Shown here: piece by piece, positions 1-11,128 of the stretch | Position numbering within the stretch: position 1 is the stretch's first letter | Layout of the letters: each line of letters opens with the position of its first letter | From: Planctomycetota bacterium | GTDB taxonomy: Bacteria; Planctomycetota; B15-G4; JADJEK01 | Assembly (NCBI GenBank): GCA_016709145.1 | Contig: JADJEK010000002.1 | Span: forward strand, 248,001-312,000 | Direction of reading: 5' to 3' | Length of the DNA: 64,000 nucleotides | Notes under the pieces: generated by a model | Seen by the model: the letters and a program-made list of their open reading frames with translations, nothing else | What the model was told of the DNA's origin: nothing | The model's database searches: none | Program-made: the position numbers and the translations under genes

Positions 1-97
1 ACGGCGCGCAGGAACGATCGGGCTCGGCGCCGCTACGCTGCGTGAGTTCTGGCGTTCGAGTTCACCTCACAGTTGCAATCATCCAGGGATGCGGCGC

Positions 98-1213
98 ATG
101 AAGTGGTCGTGGTTGTTGGCGGTCGCGACGGTCGTCGGAGTGTTGGTCTACATCCGCATGAGCCAGGATCCGGCTGCGGAAGCTCGAGAGAGCGAAGCGG
201 GGGCGGCACGGCAGGCGCGCGAGAGCAAGGATTCCGCAGCGAACGAGGCTGCGAGTCCGGCTCCTGTCGATGCGGAGTCGAAGCTCGAAATCGCATCGGG
301 AGTGGATCGAGAGGCGAGAAATGGGGGAGGGCGGGGGGACAAAGCGGCCGAAGTGCGCGCCGTACCGTCGTCGGGGCCGGTCATCGAGGCGTTCCGCGCG
401 ATTCTGGATGGTCGAGAGCCGGATGCGGAAGCGCTTGACGCGATCGCGTCCCGGGGCGGGCCGGATGCCGAAGCGGCTCGAGCCGCCGCACTCGCGGCTA
501 GTGCGGACCCGAATCTGAGACGGAACGGTTTGCAACTCGCGGTCGAGTTGGGCGCCGGAGGCCTCGACCTGCACGACCGGATGTACCGGGCTCTGCTCAC
601 CGCGAACCAGAAGACCCTACTTGGATCAAAGGGATCCCTGCCGGGAACCGCGTACACCGTGGCCTCGGGCGATTCGCTCGACCGGATCGCGAAAAAGCAC
701 CGGCAAGCGACCGGGATCGCGGTGTCTGCGGGGCTGATCCGGCTGGTCAACGGCTTGAAGAACAACACGATCCACCCGAATCAGACGCTGCGCTTGCCGT
801 CGACAGAGCCCGAGATCCAGGTTTCCAGAGAGTCGCGGCGCTTGCGGGTTTACGTCGGCGAGGCGCTCGTTCGCGAATACCAGGTCTGCATCGGCAAGGA
901 CGACAAGACCCCGATCGGGACGTTTGAAGTCGAAACGCGTCAGGAGAAAACGCCGTGGCGTAACCCCGAAACCGGCAAGCTGTTGTACTTCGGCGACCCT
1001 GACTACGCGATCGGGACTCGGTGGCTCGGGTTCGAGACCACGAAGGACGCACAAGGCATCGGGATCCACGGGACGAACGAGCCGGAGAGCATCGGAAAGG
1101 CGGAATCGCTCGGATGCATCCGCATGCGGAACGAGGAAGTCGAAGAGCTCTTCGAATTCATTGCGATCGGCACGTCCGTCCACGTGCGGAATGAGGCCTG
1201 GTTCGCCTGGTAA
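98..1213 (+). CDS. LysM and L,D-transpeptidase (YkuD) domain protein
   Basis: Predicted envelope enzyme that would form 3-3 peptidoglycan cross-links or attach proteins to peptidoglycan. The N-terminus has a short basic stretch and a membrane/signal segment (about residues 4-18), then a long Ala/Glu-rich linker. A LysM domain follows (YTVASGDSLDRIAKKH to HPNQTLRLPS, about residues 185-240), then a YkuD catalytic domain. The active-site signature is HGTNEP, then SLGCIRM with the catalytic Cys near residue 340. The residue before GC is Leu where His or Asn is usual. An upstream in-frame ATG at 89 has no room for a ribosome site; the ATG at 98 has AGGG nine bases before it. The gene ends 77 bp before the rRNA promoter. 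Domain calls are firm; the exact substrate is inferred from the family. Confidence 0.9.
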   Translation: MKWSWLLAVATVVGVLVYIRMSQDPAAEARESEAGAARQARESKDSAANEAASPAPVDAESKLEIASGVDREARNGGGRGDKAAEVRAVPSSGPVIEAFRAILDGREPDAEALDAIASRGGPDAEAARAAALAASADPNLRRNGLQLAVELGAGGLDLHDRMYRALLTANQKTLLGSKGSLPGTAYTVASGDSLDRIAKKHRQATGIAVSAGLIRLVNGLKNNTIHPNQTLRLPSTEPEIQVSRESRRLRVYVGEALVREYQVCIGKDDKTPIGTFEVETRQEKTPWRNPETGKLLYFGDPDYAIGTRWLGFETTKDAQGIGIHGTNEPESIGKAESLGCIRMRNEEVEELFEFIAIGTSVHVRNEAWFAW

Positions 1214-1289
1214 GGCCCTCGCGGATCAAGGACTTACGTCCGCTTCGCGAAGATCGCAGAAGGAATTCCATCTCGGAGCGAGTGGCCTA

Positions 1290-1319
1290 TTGACTCTCTG
1301 AGGAACGGCCGGCTAATAT
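1290..1319 (+). promoter_or_regulatory. Predicted sigma-70 promoter of the rRNA operon
   Basis: TTGACT at 1290-1295 and TAATAT at 1314-1319 are separated by 18 bases. This is the best promoter-like pair in the leader, about 315 bp before mature 16S. The rest of 1214-1634 is untranslated leader containing boxA and one arm of the 16S processing stem; I see no gene in it. Confidence 0.6.
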
Positions 1320-1494
1320 GCCCCTTCGCTTTCGGAGACGAAGGTTTCGCGGCGGTCGGACCACTCGGGATCAACCCGAGATGGAAAGAGCACAAAAAAG
1401 TCGAGAGACCGATTGAACTGAGGCGGCGAACCTTTAAACTCGCCCGCCTCAATTCGCCGAAATGGCGAGCCGGAAATCGAAGCCCGGCACTCAT

Positions 1495-1509
1495 TGATCT
1501 TTGACAAGT
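1495..1509 (+). promoter_or_regulatory. boxA-like antitermination site in the 16S leader
   Basis: TGATCTTTGACAAGT resembles the Nus-factor boxA consensus (TGCTCTTTAACA). The identical 15-mer recurs before 23S at 3588-3602. Placement just before each processing stem is what is expected for rRNA antitermination. Confidence 0.6.
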
Positions 1510-1522
1510 AGATAGCCTGAAG
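1507..1522 (+). repeat. Left arm of the pre-16S processing stem
   Basis: AGTAGATAGCCTGAAG is the exact reverse complement of 3250-3265, giving a perfect 16-bp helix that brackets the 16S gene. Such helices are RNase III substrates in other bacteria. Confidence 0.75.
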
Positions 1523-1634
1523 CTTGTTACGTGAGCTATGGCCCATCCCTTTTCTAAGGGTTGGGACCTTGCGATAATCAATAAAGCATCACGTCCTTCG
1601 GGACGGATGCTCATCAGTCAGACAAATCTTTCAA

Positions 1635-3184
<1,550 letters not shown>

Positions 3185-3249
3185 TAAGGATAACTTAGGC
3201 CTCCGAAACCTCTATCAGAGGTGGACGAGGAACATCAGACACGTAATGA

Positions 3250-3265
3250 CTTCAGGCTATCTACT
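3250..3265 (+). repeat. Right arm of the pre-16S processing stem
   Basis: CTTCAGGCTATCTACT is the exact reverse complement of 1507-1522 and closes a 16-bp helix around 16S, about 30 bp before tRNA-Ile. Confidence 0.75.
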
Positions 3266-3294
3266 CTCTTATTCAGACGCGCGAGCCTTTTATC

Positions 3295-3371
3295 GGGCCT
3301 CTAGCTCAGGTGGTTAGAGCGTACGCCTGATAAGCGTAAGGTCGGTGGTTCGAGTCCACCGAGGCCCACCA
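3295..3371 (+). tRNA. tRNA-Ile(GAU)
   Basis: A 77-nt cloverleaf with acceptor GGGCCTC pairing GAGGCCC, anticodon loop CTGATAA (anticodon GAU), T-arm GGTGG-TTCGAGT-CCACC and encoded CCA. It lies in the 16S-23S spacer, the standard position for this tRNA. Confidence 0.97.
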
Positions 3372-3432
3372 TAATCGGTCGCCGCAGACGGCACCGATTC
3401 ATTGGTGACGGCCGGTGGTCGTACCCCAGCGC

Positions 3433-3508
3433 GGGGGCGTAGCTCAACTGGTAGAGCGTCTCCTTTGCAAGGAGAAGGTCGCAGGTTCGAGTCCTGTCGC
3501 CTCCACCA
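3433..3508 (+). tRNA. tRNA-Ala(UGC)
   Basis: A 76-nt cloverleaf with acceptor GGGGGCG pairing CGCCTCC (one G-U), anticodon loop TTTGCAA (anticodon UGC), T-arm GCAGG-TTCGAGT-CCTGT and encoded CCA. It is the second spacer tRNA, 61 bp after tRNA-Ile. Confidence 0.97.
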
Positions 3509-3587
3509 GCTCTGCGGCGCAACGTATTCGTGTCTTGTGGCGTCGTTCGCGATGCGAGCGTGCCTCGGACCTATGTCCGAAAACGTC

Positions 3588-3602
3588 TGATCTTTGACAA
3601 GT
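3588..3602 (+). promoter_or_regulatory. boxA-like antitermination site in the 23S leader
   Basis: TGATCTTTGACAAGT repeats the 15-mer at 1495-1509 exactly and directly abuts the left arm of the 23S processing stem. Confidence 0.6.
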
Positions 3603-3615
3603 GAACCGTGGAATC
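3601..3615 (+). repeat. Left arm of the pre-23S processing stem
   Basis: GTGAACCGTGGAATC is the exact reverse complement of 6757-6771, a perfect 15-bp helix that brackets 23S. Confidence 0.75.
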
Positions 3616-3700
3616 ATCCACTGCTGCGATTTCCTTGAGCGCAAGGAAAGATTCCCATGGTGGCGGCGTGCGCAAGCACGTCGACACTCGAGGATAAATG

Positions 3701-6695
<2,995 letters not shown>

Positions 6696-6756
6696 TTTTT
6701 TCGCTACTTCCTTGTGAAGTAGTCGTTCCGACGCCCAAGGCGTCGCGGCAGGGATC

Positions 6757-6771
6757 GATTCCACGGTTCAC
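6757..6771 (+). repeat. Right arm of the pre-23S processing stem
   Basis: GATTCCACGGTTCAC pairs perfectly with 3601-3615. Its first 14 bases also occur alone at 8760-8773, upstream of nadB. Confidence 0.75.
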
Positions 6772-6784
6772 ATTTTATTCATCT

Positions 6785-6895
6785 TCCCGGTGACTATATC
6801 GGGCTGGATACACCCGTTCCCATTCCGAACACGGTCGTTAAGCAGCCCGAGCCGATGGTATTGGCTACCGCTGAGAGAGTAGGTCATCGCCGGGA
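6785..6895 (+). rRNA. rrf: 5S ribosomal RNA
   Basis: A 111-nt 5S gene. The terminal helix forms between TCCCGGTGA and TCATCGCCGGGA, and the loop contains the conserved CCCATTCCGAACACGG. It sits about 90 bp after 23S and completes the operon. Confidence 0.95.
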
Positions 6896-6906
6896 TTTAT
6901 TCAGTG

Positions 6907-6951
6907 AAAGAGGCCTCGATCGCAGCAAGCGGTCGAGGCCTCTTTCGTTTT
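6907..6951 (+). terminator. Rho-independent terminator of the rRNA operon
   Basis: A perfect 13-bp stem, AAAGAGGCCTCGA (6907-6919) with TCGAGGCCTCTTT (6933-6945), followed by CGTTTTG. It lies 11 bp after 5S and immediately before the opposing tRNA-Pro. Confidence 0.9.
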
Positions 6952-6952
6952 G

Positions 6953-7027
6953 TGGTCGGGGCGACAGGATTTGAACCTGCGACTTCGTGCTCCCAAAGCA
7001 CGCACTCTACCCCTGAGCTACGCCCCG
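6953..7027 (-). tRNA. tRNA-Pro(UGG)
   Basis: On the minus strand: acceptor CGGGGCG pairing CGCCCCG, anticodon loop CTTTGGG (anticodon UGG), T-arm GCAGG-TTCAAAT-CCTGT and encoded CCA; 75 nt. Its 3' end is two bases from the rRNA terminator, so both transcripts converge there. Confidence 0.95.
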
Positions 7028-7564
7028 TCATGTCTGGTTGCTCAGAGGCGCGAGATTGTCGTGATTGAGTCGGTTTGAATCAAGACTCGACGCGCATTGC
7101 GCGCGCAAATCCGCACCTTTGACCCCGCGCCCGCCTTTCCCCATCTTTCGAGCACCGCGCCGCGCAAACGTTGTTGCGGCCGTCCTGGGATCGTCGCACT
7201 GCTCCGTTTTCTGCGTGGGGGCTCTCGCGACAATCGCCATCGGCGCCCGTTTGGCGTGTACTGCAAGTCCGAAGTGCGAAGAACGCGCTCGATGCTCGCG
7301 TAGCCAGTCGGCGTTGTTCGCCTGTGTGCGAACCCGGCCTTCACCACGCGCGGCCGGTGGACAGTGAGTTGTTGATGGCGACATCGGTGTGCCGGTCGCT
7401 CGTCTCGAGTTGACGCCGCTCTCGAAACCCGCTCTCGCACCCATCGGGGACGCGATGCCTCGATGCGCGAGCTGAAGGTGACTTACGGTGCCGCTCTCGG
7501 AGAGATCTCGGATCGGACCAGACTTGGCGTTGAGTGTTGCCGCGAAGCGGAAGTGACCCCATTT
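7028..7564. other. Gene-poor spacer
   Basis: No convincing gene. Overlapping open frames of 60-138 codons occur on both strands, as expected by chance in GC-rich DNA. None shows a recognisable domain, and they are mutually exclusive. The right side abuts the IS21-type terminus. Confidence 0.6.
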
Positions 7565-7580
7565 GTGTTGTCACCGGTCA

Positions 7581-7621
7581 ATTCAAAACCAGCCACTGAG
7601 GAACGATTCAAAACCGGCCAC
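7581..7621. repeat. IS21-type multiple terminal repeats
   Basis: ATTCAAAACCAGCCAC (7581-7596) and ATTCAAAACCGGCCAC (7606-7621) differ at one base and are offset by 25 bp. Direct repeats of this type within the ends are characteristic of IS21-family elements, where IstA binds them. Confidence 0.65.
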
Positions 7622-7638
7622 CCGGAGCACCCGGGATC

Positions 7639-7824
7639 TCACTCTTCGGTCTTCGTTCGTACAAGAGCCCTGTCCTTCAGCCGGTAGCTCTTGCCCTTGA
7701 TGGCGACGATCTCGGCGTGATGCAGGAAGCGGTCCAAGATCGCGGTCGCGCTCGGCACGTCCTGGAGCAGCTTGCCCCACTCCTCGATCGGCCTGTTGTG
7801 TGCGCCGACCTGACTGTCGTGGGT
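7639..7824 (-). pseudogene. IstB-like transposition helper ATPase, C-terminal fragment
   Basis: The frame encodes NRPIEEWGKLLQDVPSATAI followed by LDRFLHHAEIVAIKGKSYRL, which is the C-terminal signature of IstB helper ATPases of IS21 transposons. The Walker A and B regions that lie upstream in intact IstB (about 250 residues) are absent. The open frame extends a little further (to 7878) but that part does not look like IstB. The stop is 18 bp from the terminal repeats, the usual position. It cannot be functional alone. Confidence 0.75.
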
Positions 7825-8003
7825 TCGTGGTCCCGCGAGTGCCGCAGCGCGAACGCGGCGTAGCAACCCGCTGCGCATCCACCAGATTCGATCCGGCGAC
7901 GATCAGATGAACAGGAGCAGCCCGACGATCAGGGTGATGATCAAAGTTGCCATGCCGTCACGACCGAGAATGGAGCGAAGCATGAGGTCTCCTTGGTTTC
8001 GAG
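7745..8003. repeat. Tandem duplication, copy 1 (259 bp)
   Basis: Nearly identical to 8005-8264; the only difference I find is one extra T in copy 2 at 8102. Each copy contains a piece of the istB remnant and a complete 26-codon minus-strand ORF with a strong ribosome-binding site. The copies are separated by a single base (8004). Such identity indicates a recent event, or possibly an assembly artefact. Confidence 0.95.
7903..7983 (-). CDS. 26-residue hydrophobic micro-protein, copy 1
   Basis: Tiny ORF starting MLRSILGRDGM and continuing into an uncharged run (ATLIITLIVGLLLFI) that would form one membrane segment. AAGGAG sits six bases before the ATG, a much better ribosome site than most genes here have. 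The same peptide is encoded at 8164-8244. No family is recognised. It may be a genuine small membrane protein or toxin-like peptide, or the truncated start of a longer gene interrupted by the IS. Presence of the ORF is certain; that it is expressed is inference. Confidence 0.45.
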   Translation of the reverse strand: MLRSILGRDGMATLIITLIVGLLLFI

Positions 8004-8004
8004 T

Positions 8005-8084
8005 GTCGCGCTCGGCACGTCCTGGAGCAGCTTGCCCCACTCCTCGATCGGCCTGTTGTGTGCGCCGACCTGACTGTCGTGGGT
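8005..8084 (-). pseudogene. Second, shorter IstB fragment in duplicated copy
   Basis: Copy of the istB remnant (RPIEEWGKLLQDVPSAT region) within the second repeat unit. It is cut at the repeat junction at 8005, where it fuses to the leader of the first micro-ORF. A by-product of the duplication with no coding capacity of its own. Confidence 0.6.
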
Positions 8085-8163
8085 TCGTGGTCCCGCGAGT
8101 GTCCGCAGCGCGAACGCGGCGTAGCAACCCGCTGCGCATCCACCAGATTCGATCCGGCGACGA

Positions 8164-8244
8164 TCAGATGAACAGGAGCAGCCCGACGATCAGGGTGATG
8201 ATCAAAGTTGCCATGCCGTCACGACCGAGAATGGAGCGAAGCAT
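8164..8244 (-). CDS. 26-residue hydrophobic micro-protein, copy 2
   Basis: Identical to the ORF at 7903-7983, including AAGGAG six bases upstream of the ATG. In transcription order this is the first copy, so a single minus-strand message could carry both. The sequence right of 8264 is outside the repeat and would hold any promoter; none is obvious. Confidence 0.45.
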   Translation of the reverse strand: MLRSILGRDGMATLIITLIVGLLLFI

Positions 8245-8264
8245 GAGGTCTCCTTGGTTTCGAG

Positions 8265-8786
8265 AGGCAGGTGCCTTGGCCTGAGGTCGTAGTCATGCTG
8301 GGCGAACGCCCAACGAACGAACGGAATACTAACGACCATTCCGATCTTGCCAAGGGCTTGTGCGCAAAATGTTCGGTTCCTGGCTCTTGCTTGGAGTTCC
8401 CGCATTGGGGTCCAGCATCTGTGGTCGGCGCGCATTCTGGTTCGAGAGGGCAGACGACTCAGGCTGTGTCGGCGCGATGGATCGACGGTGCGATGCGGTG
8501 GGTGATCGCGGCGTGGACAGGTCGATCGAACGGCGGTTGGTCTGGTCAACCAGCCGCTGTTCGGATTCGGATGGACCAGCTCATGCCAGTTGTTGCGTGG
8601 CTTGGTTGACCGGCCGTGGTGGTGGGGCTGGTGTTGGTCGCGTGTTCTACTTCGAGCGTTGGTTCGCGTTCAGTTCGTCGCTGTAGCCGATTGCGGTTGG
8701 AGTGCGTGATTGTCGCGCGAAGTTCACTTCGGTGAGATCGGCGGATTGCCCCGATCGCGGATTCCACGGTTCAGAAGGAGTGTCGA
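8265..8786. other. Spacer upstream of nadB
   Basis: About 520 bp without a recognisable gene. Open frames here (for example 8360-8686 on the plus strand) have no domain and an unnatural composition. The only marked sequence is GATTCCACGGTTCA at 8760-8773, which repeats 14 bases of the pre-23S processing stem. Confidence 0.55.
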
Positions 8787-10466
8787 GTGTCGTCAGAGCA
8801 GGTGATCGAGCAACGTCGTATCCATGTTCCGCCCGCGGCCAAGCGGTTCATTTCGCTGCGTCCTGACGACTGCTCGAGTGTGCTCGCGTGCGACGTGCTT
8901 GTCGTCGGAAGCGGTGTTGCCGGATTGACTGCGGCTCTGGCTGCGGCGCGACAAGGGTCCGTGATCGTTGCGACCAAGGGGGCCGTCGAGGAGTCGAACA
9001 CTCGTTGGGCGCAGGGCGGGATCGCGGCCGTCATGGGCAAGGACGACTCCGTCGAAGAGCACGTGGTCGACACGCTGAATGCGGGCGCGGGACTGTGCCA
9101 TGACGACGAAGTGCGGGCGATCGTCGCCGAGGGCGCTCTGGCGATCCGCCGTTTGTCGGCGATGGGTGGAGCGTTCGACGAGGTCGCCGGCGAAATCTCG
9201 CTCGGTCGCGAAGGCGGTCACGGCCGCAATCGAATCGTGCATGCGCGAGGCGATTCGACGGGGCTCGAGGTCGAGACCGTTCTCGTCTCGCGAGCCCGCT
9301 CCGAACCGCGCATCCGCATCCTCGAGGACACGTTCGCGGTCGACCTTGTCACCGCGCAAGGCGCGGCGGCCGGCATGATCGTGCGATCCGCGCGCGGTGA
9401 GTCGGCCCTGATCCGCTGCAAGGCCATCATCCTCGCTTGCGGTGGGGCTGGGCAGATCTACCGCGAAACGACCAATCCTCCGTGCGCGACAGGTGACGGA
9501 ATTGCGCTCGCCTGGCGCGCCGGCGCCAGCATGCGCGGACTCGAGTTCGTCCAGTTCCACCCGACCACGCTGTACATGCCGGGCGTTCCGCGCCTGTTGA
9601 TCACGGAAGCTGTTCGGGGCGAGGGTGGTTACCTGCGCGACCGCAACGGAGTGCGGTTCATGCTCGAGGTCGCCAAGGATGGCGAACTCGCGACGCGTGA
9701 CGTCGTCAGTCGTGCGATCGTGCGACGGATCATCGAGACCGGCGACTCGTGCGTGTACCTCGACGTGCGGCATCTCGATCCGGTGCGCTTCCGAGCGCGC
9801 TTTCCAGGCATCACGAAAACGCTCGACCGATACGGAATCGACTTCGCGAAGGAGCCGATCCCCGTTCACCCCGCGGCGCACTACACGATCGGCGGCGTCA
9901 TTTCCGATGTCGAGGGGCGGACGTCGATTCCCGGCTTGTTCGCCGTCGGAGAGGTCAGTTCGACTGGCCTCCACGGTGCGAATCGCTTGGCTTCCAACTC
10001 GCTGTTGGAAGGGCTCGTCTGCGGACATCGCGCCGGGATCGCCGCCGCGAACGAAACCCGCTTCCCATCCGGCGAGTTCGACGAAGGCGACCGGCCCGAC
10101 GAAGTTCCGCCGGAGAATCTCAATCGCGCGGACCTGTGGAACTCGCTCCGATCGACCATGTGGAAGCGCGTCGGAATCGAGCGCGATCGCGCTGGGCTGT
10201 CGATGGCGGTCGAGCGACTCACCCGTTGGCAAGCCTTGTTGGACGAAACCCGATTCGTCGAGCGCAGCGATCTCGAACTCGTCAACGCGATGAGTGTTGC
10301 GCAGCTCGTAGCGCGTTCCGCGTTGGCGCGCGAGGAGAGCCGCGGGACGCACACCCGAACGGACTTCCCCGAACGGAACGACGGTCGATGGACCTGCGAC
10401 CTGGTCATCGACGAGCGCGACGGAATGGTGCGGTCGTCGGCGACTTCGCCCGTCAGCGGGGAATGA
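8787..10466 (+). CDS. nadB: L-aspartate oxidase (NadB)
   Basis: FAD enzyme that oxidises L-aspartate to iminoaspartate, the first step of de novo NAD synthesis; cytoplasmic. The Rossmann motif GSGVAG is at residues 41-46, NTRWAQGGIA at 71-80, and the conserved substrate/FAD segment GLHGANRLASNSLLEGLV at about 394-411. At 559 residues the length is normal, with the C-terminal helical domain present (ends near SATSPVSGE). AGAAGGAG lies nine bases before the ATG. The partner gene nadA is not in the window. The 3' end overlaps the convergent LysM gene by 14 bp. Succinate dehydrogenase flavoprotein is the main alternative, but the motifs favour NadB. Confidence 0.95.
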   Translation: MSSEQVIEQRRIHVPPAAKRFISLRPDDCSSVLACDVLVVGSGVAGLTAALAAARQGSVIVATKGAVEESNTRWAQGGIAAVMGKDDSVEEHVVDTLNAGAGLCHDDEVRAIVAEGALAIRRLSAMGGAFDEVAGEISLGREGGHGRNRIVHARGDSTGLEVETVLVSRARSEPRIRILEDTFAVDLVTAQGAAAGMIVRSARGESALIRCKAIILACGGAGQIYRETTNPPCATGDGIALAWRAGASMRGLEFVQFHPTTLYMPGVPRLLITEAVRGEGGYLRDRNGVRFMLEVAKDGELATRDVVSRAIVRRIIETGDSCVYLDVRHLDPVRFRARFPGITKTLDRYGIDFAKEPIPVHPAAHYTIGGVISDVEGRTSIPGLFAVGEVSSTGLHGANRLASNSLLEGLVCGHRAGIAAANETRFPSGEFDEGDRPDEVPPENLNRADLWNSLRSTMWKRVGIERDRAGLSMAVERLTRWQALLDETRFVERSDLELVNAMSVAQLVARSALAREESRGTHTRTDFPERNDGRWTCDLVIDERDGMVRSSATSPVSGE

Positions 10467-11088
10467 AGACCCGCGTACCCTTCGCCGGCCGCGACGACGG
10501 CGCGCTGCCAAGCTTTGGATTGAAGCGCACGAGGGGTGCCAGAGCTTTGATCGAGTTGAACCGCGCTTGCGCGATGTCCGCCAGCGACTCGGTGCCGGAA
10601 GCCACGTGGACGTCGAACCGCTCGACCGGGATCACGAGTTTGTCCCCGGGGCGGATCGCGTTCCTCTCCCGCAGCGCGTTCCGTGACGCAATGCGGGTGA
10701 CGAGACGAGCGTCACCCGATCCGAAGTAGTCCTGCGCGATGCGCGTCAGCGTCTCGCCCGAACGCACGACGTGAGTGATCTCGCGTTCTGGCGTGAGTTC
10801 GGCAGGATCCGGGGATGGCTGTGGGTCCGGCTCGGGGTCGACCGGCGTGCGGCTGCGGCCGTTCGTTCCGTCCAGATCGGGTCTTTCCGGGGCTTCGGAA
10901 TCCGTGCCGAGGGCATCGTCGACCGGTGCGCGCGGCGCCGAGCCACCGAGCACCGCGCAGAACAATGAATCGTTCGCGGTGCCGGCGGCGGCGATCTTGT
11001 TCGCGCGCCCGCTCTTCAGTTCGACGAAAACGATTCCGGCACAGACGATCAGCGCGAGCAGCAGAAAGCCGACGACCTTGCGGCGCAT
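10453..11088 (-). CDS. Membrane-anchored protein with two LysM domains
   Basis: A 211-residue protein with an N-terminal membrane segment (about residues 5-24, VGFLLLALIVCAGIVFV), a Pro-rich linker with Asp and Glu, then LysM repeats. The first is clear (HVVRSGETLTRIAQDYFG to RPGDKLVIPV, about residues 105-155); the second is weaker (HVASGTESLADIAQARF to KGTRVFIPR). LysM binds peptidoglycan, so it is probably an envelope protein anchored in the cytoplasmic membrane. It has no catalytic domain. Its gene lies 40 bp downstream of secDF on the same strand and overlaps the end of nadB convergently. Specific role unknown. Confidence 0.75.
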   Translation of the reverse strand: MRRKVVGFLLLALIVCAGIVFVELKSGRANKIAAAGTANDSLFCAVLGGSAPRAPVDDALGTDSEAPERPDLDGTNGRSRTPVDPEPDPQPSPDPAELTPEREITHVVRSGETLTRIAQDYFGSGDARLVTRIASRNALRERNAIRPGDKLVIPVERFDVHVASGTESLADIAQARFNSIKALAPLVRFNPKLGSAPSSRPAKGTRVFIPR

Positions 11089-11128
11089 GCCGTCCCTCCG
11101 CTCCCGAAGTGCAGCGACCCCGTGTCCG

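Larger units (their letters stand above)
7565..8264 (-). mobile_element. Decayed IS21-family insertion sequence remnant with internal duplication
   Basis: The left part carries two copies of an IS21-like terminal repeat (7581-7596 and 7606-7621), followed on the minus strand by the C-terminal end of an IstB-type ATPase. The rest of istB and all of istA are missing. To the right lies a tandem 259/260-bp duplication that copies part of the istB remnant together with non-IS sequence. I see no matching opposite terminus, so the right boundary is uncertain. Inference: an IS21-like element inserted downstream of a small gene, was mostly deleted, and the junction was then duplicated. Confidence 0.65.
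8005..8264. repeat. Tandem duplication, copy 2 (260 bp)
   Basis: Second copy of 7745-8003, with one inserted T at 8102. Its right edge (TTTCGAG, 8258-8264) marks where similarity to copy 1 ends. Confidence 0.95.

Noticed and set aside
7028..7444. Minus-strand frames of 132-138 codons after tRNA-Pro
   Set aside because: Mutually overlapping in several frames, no domain, no ribosome site; expected by chance.
7639..7878. A complete small gene in place of the IstB fragment
   Set aside because: The visible C-terminal IstB signature and nearby IS21-type repeats show it is a truncated transposition gene.
8360..8686. 108-codon plus-strand frame upstream of nadB with a hydrophobic N-terminus
   Set aside because: Composition after the first 20 residues is irregular and Cys/Arg-rich, and there is no ribosome site.
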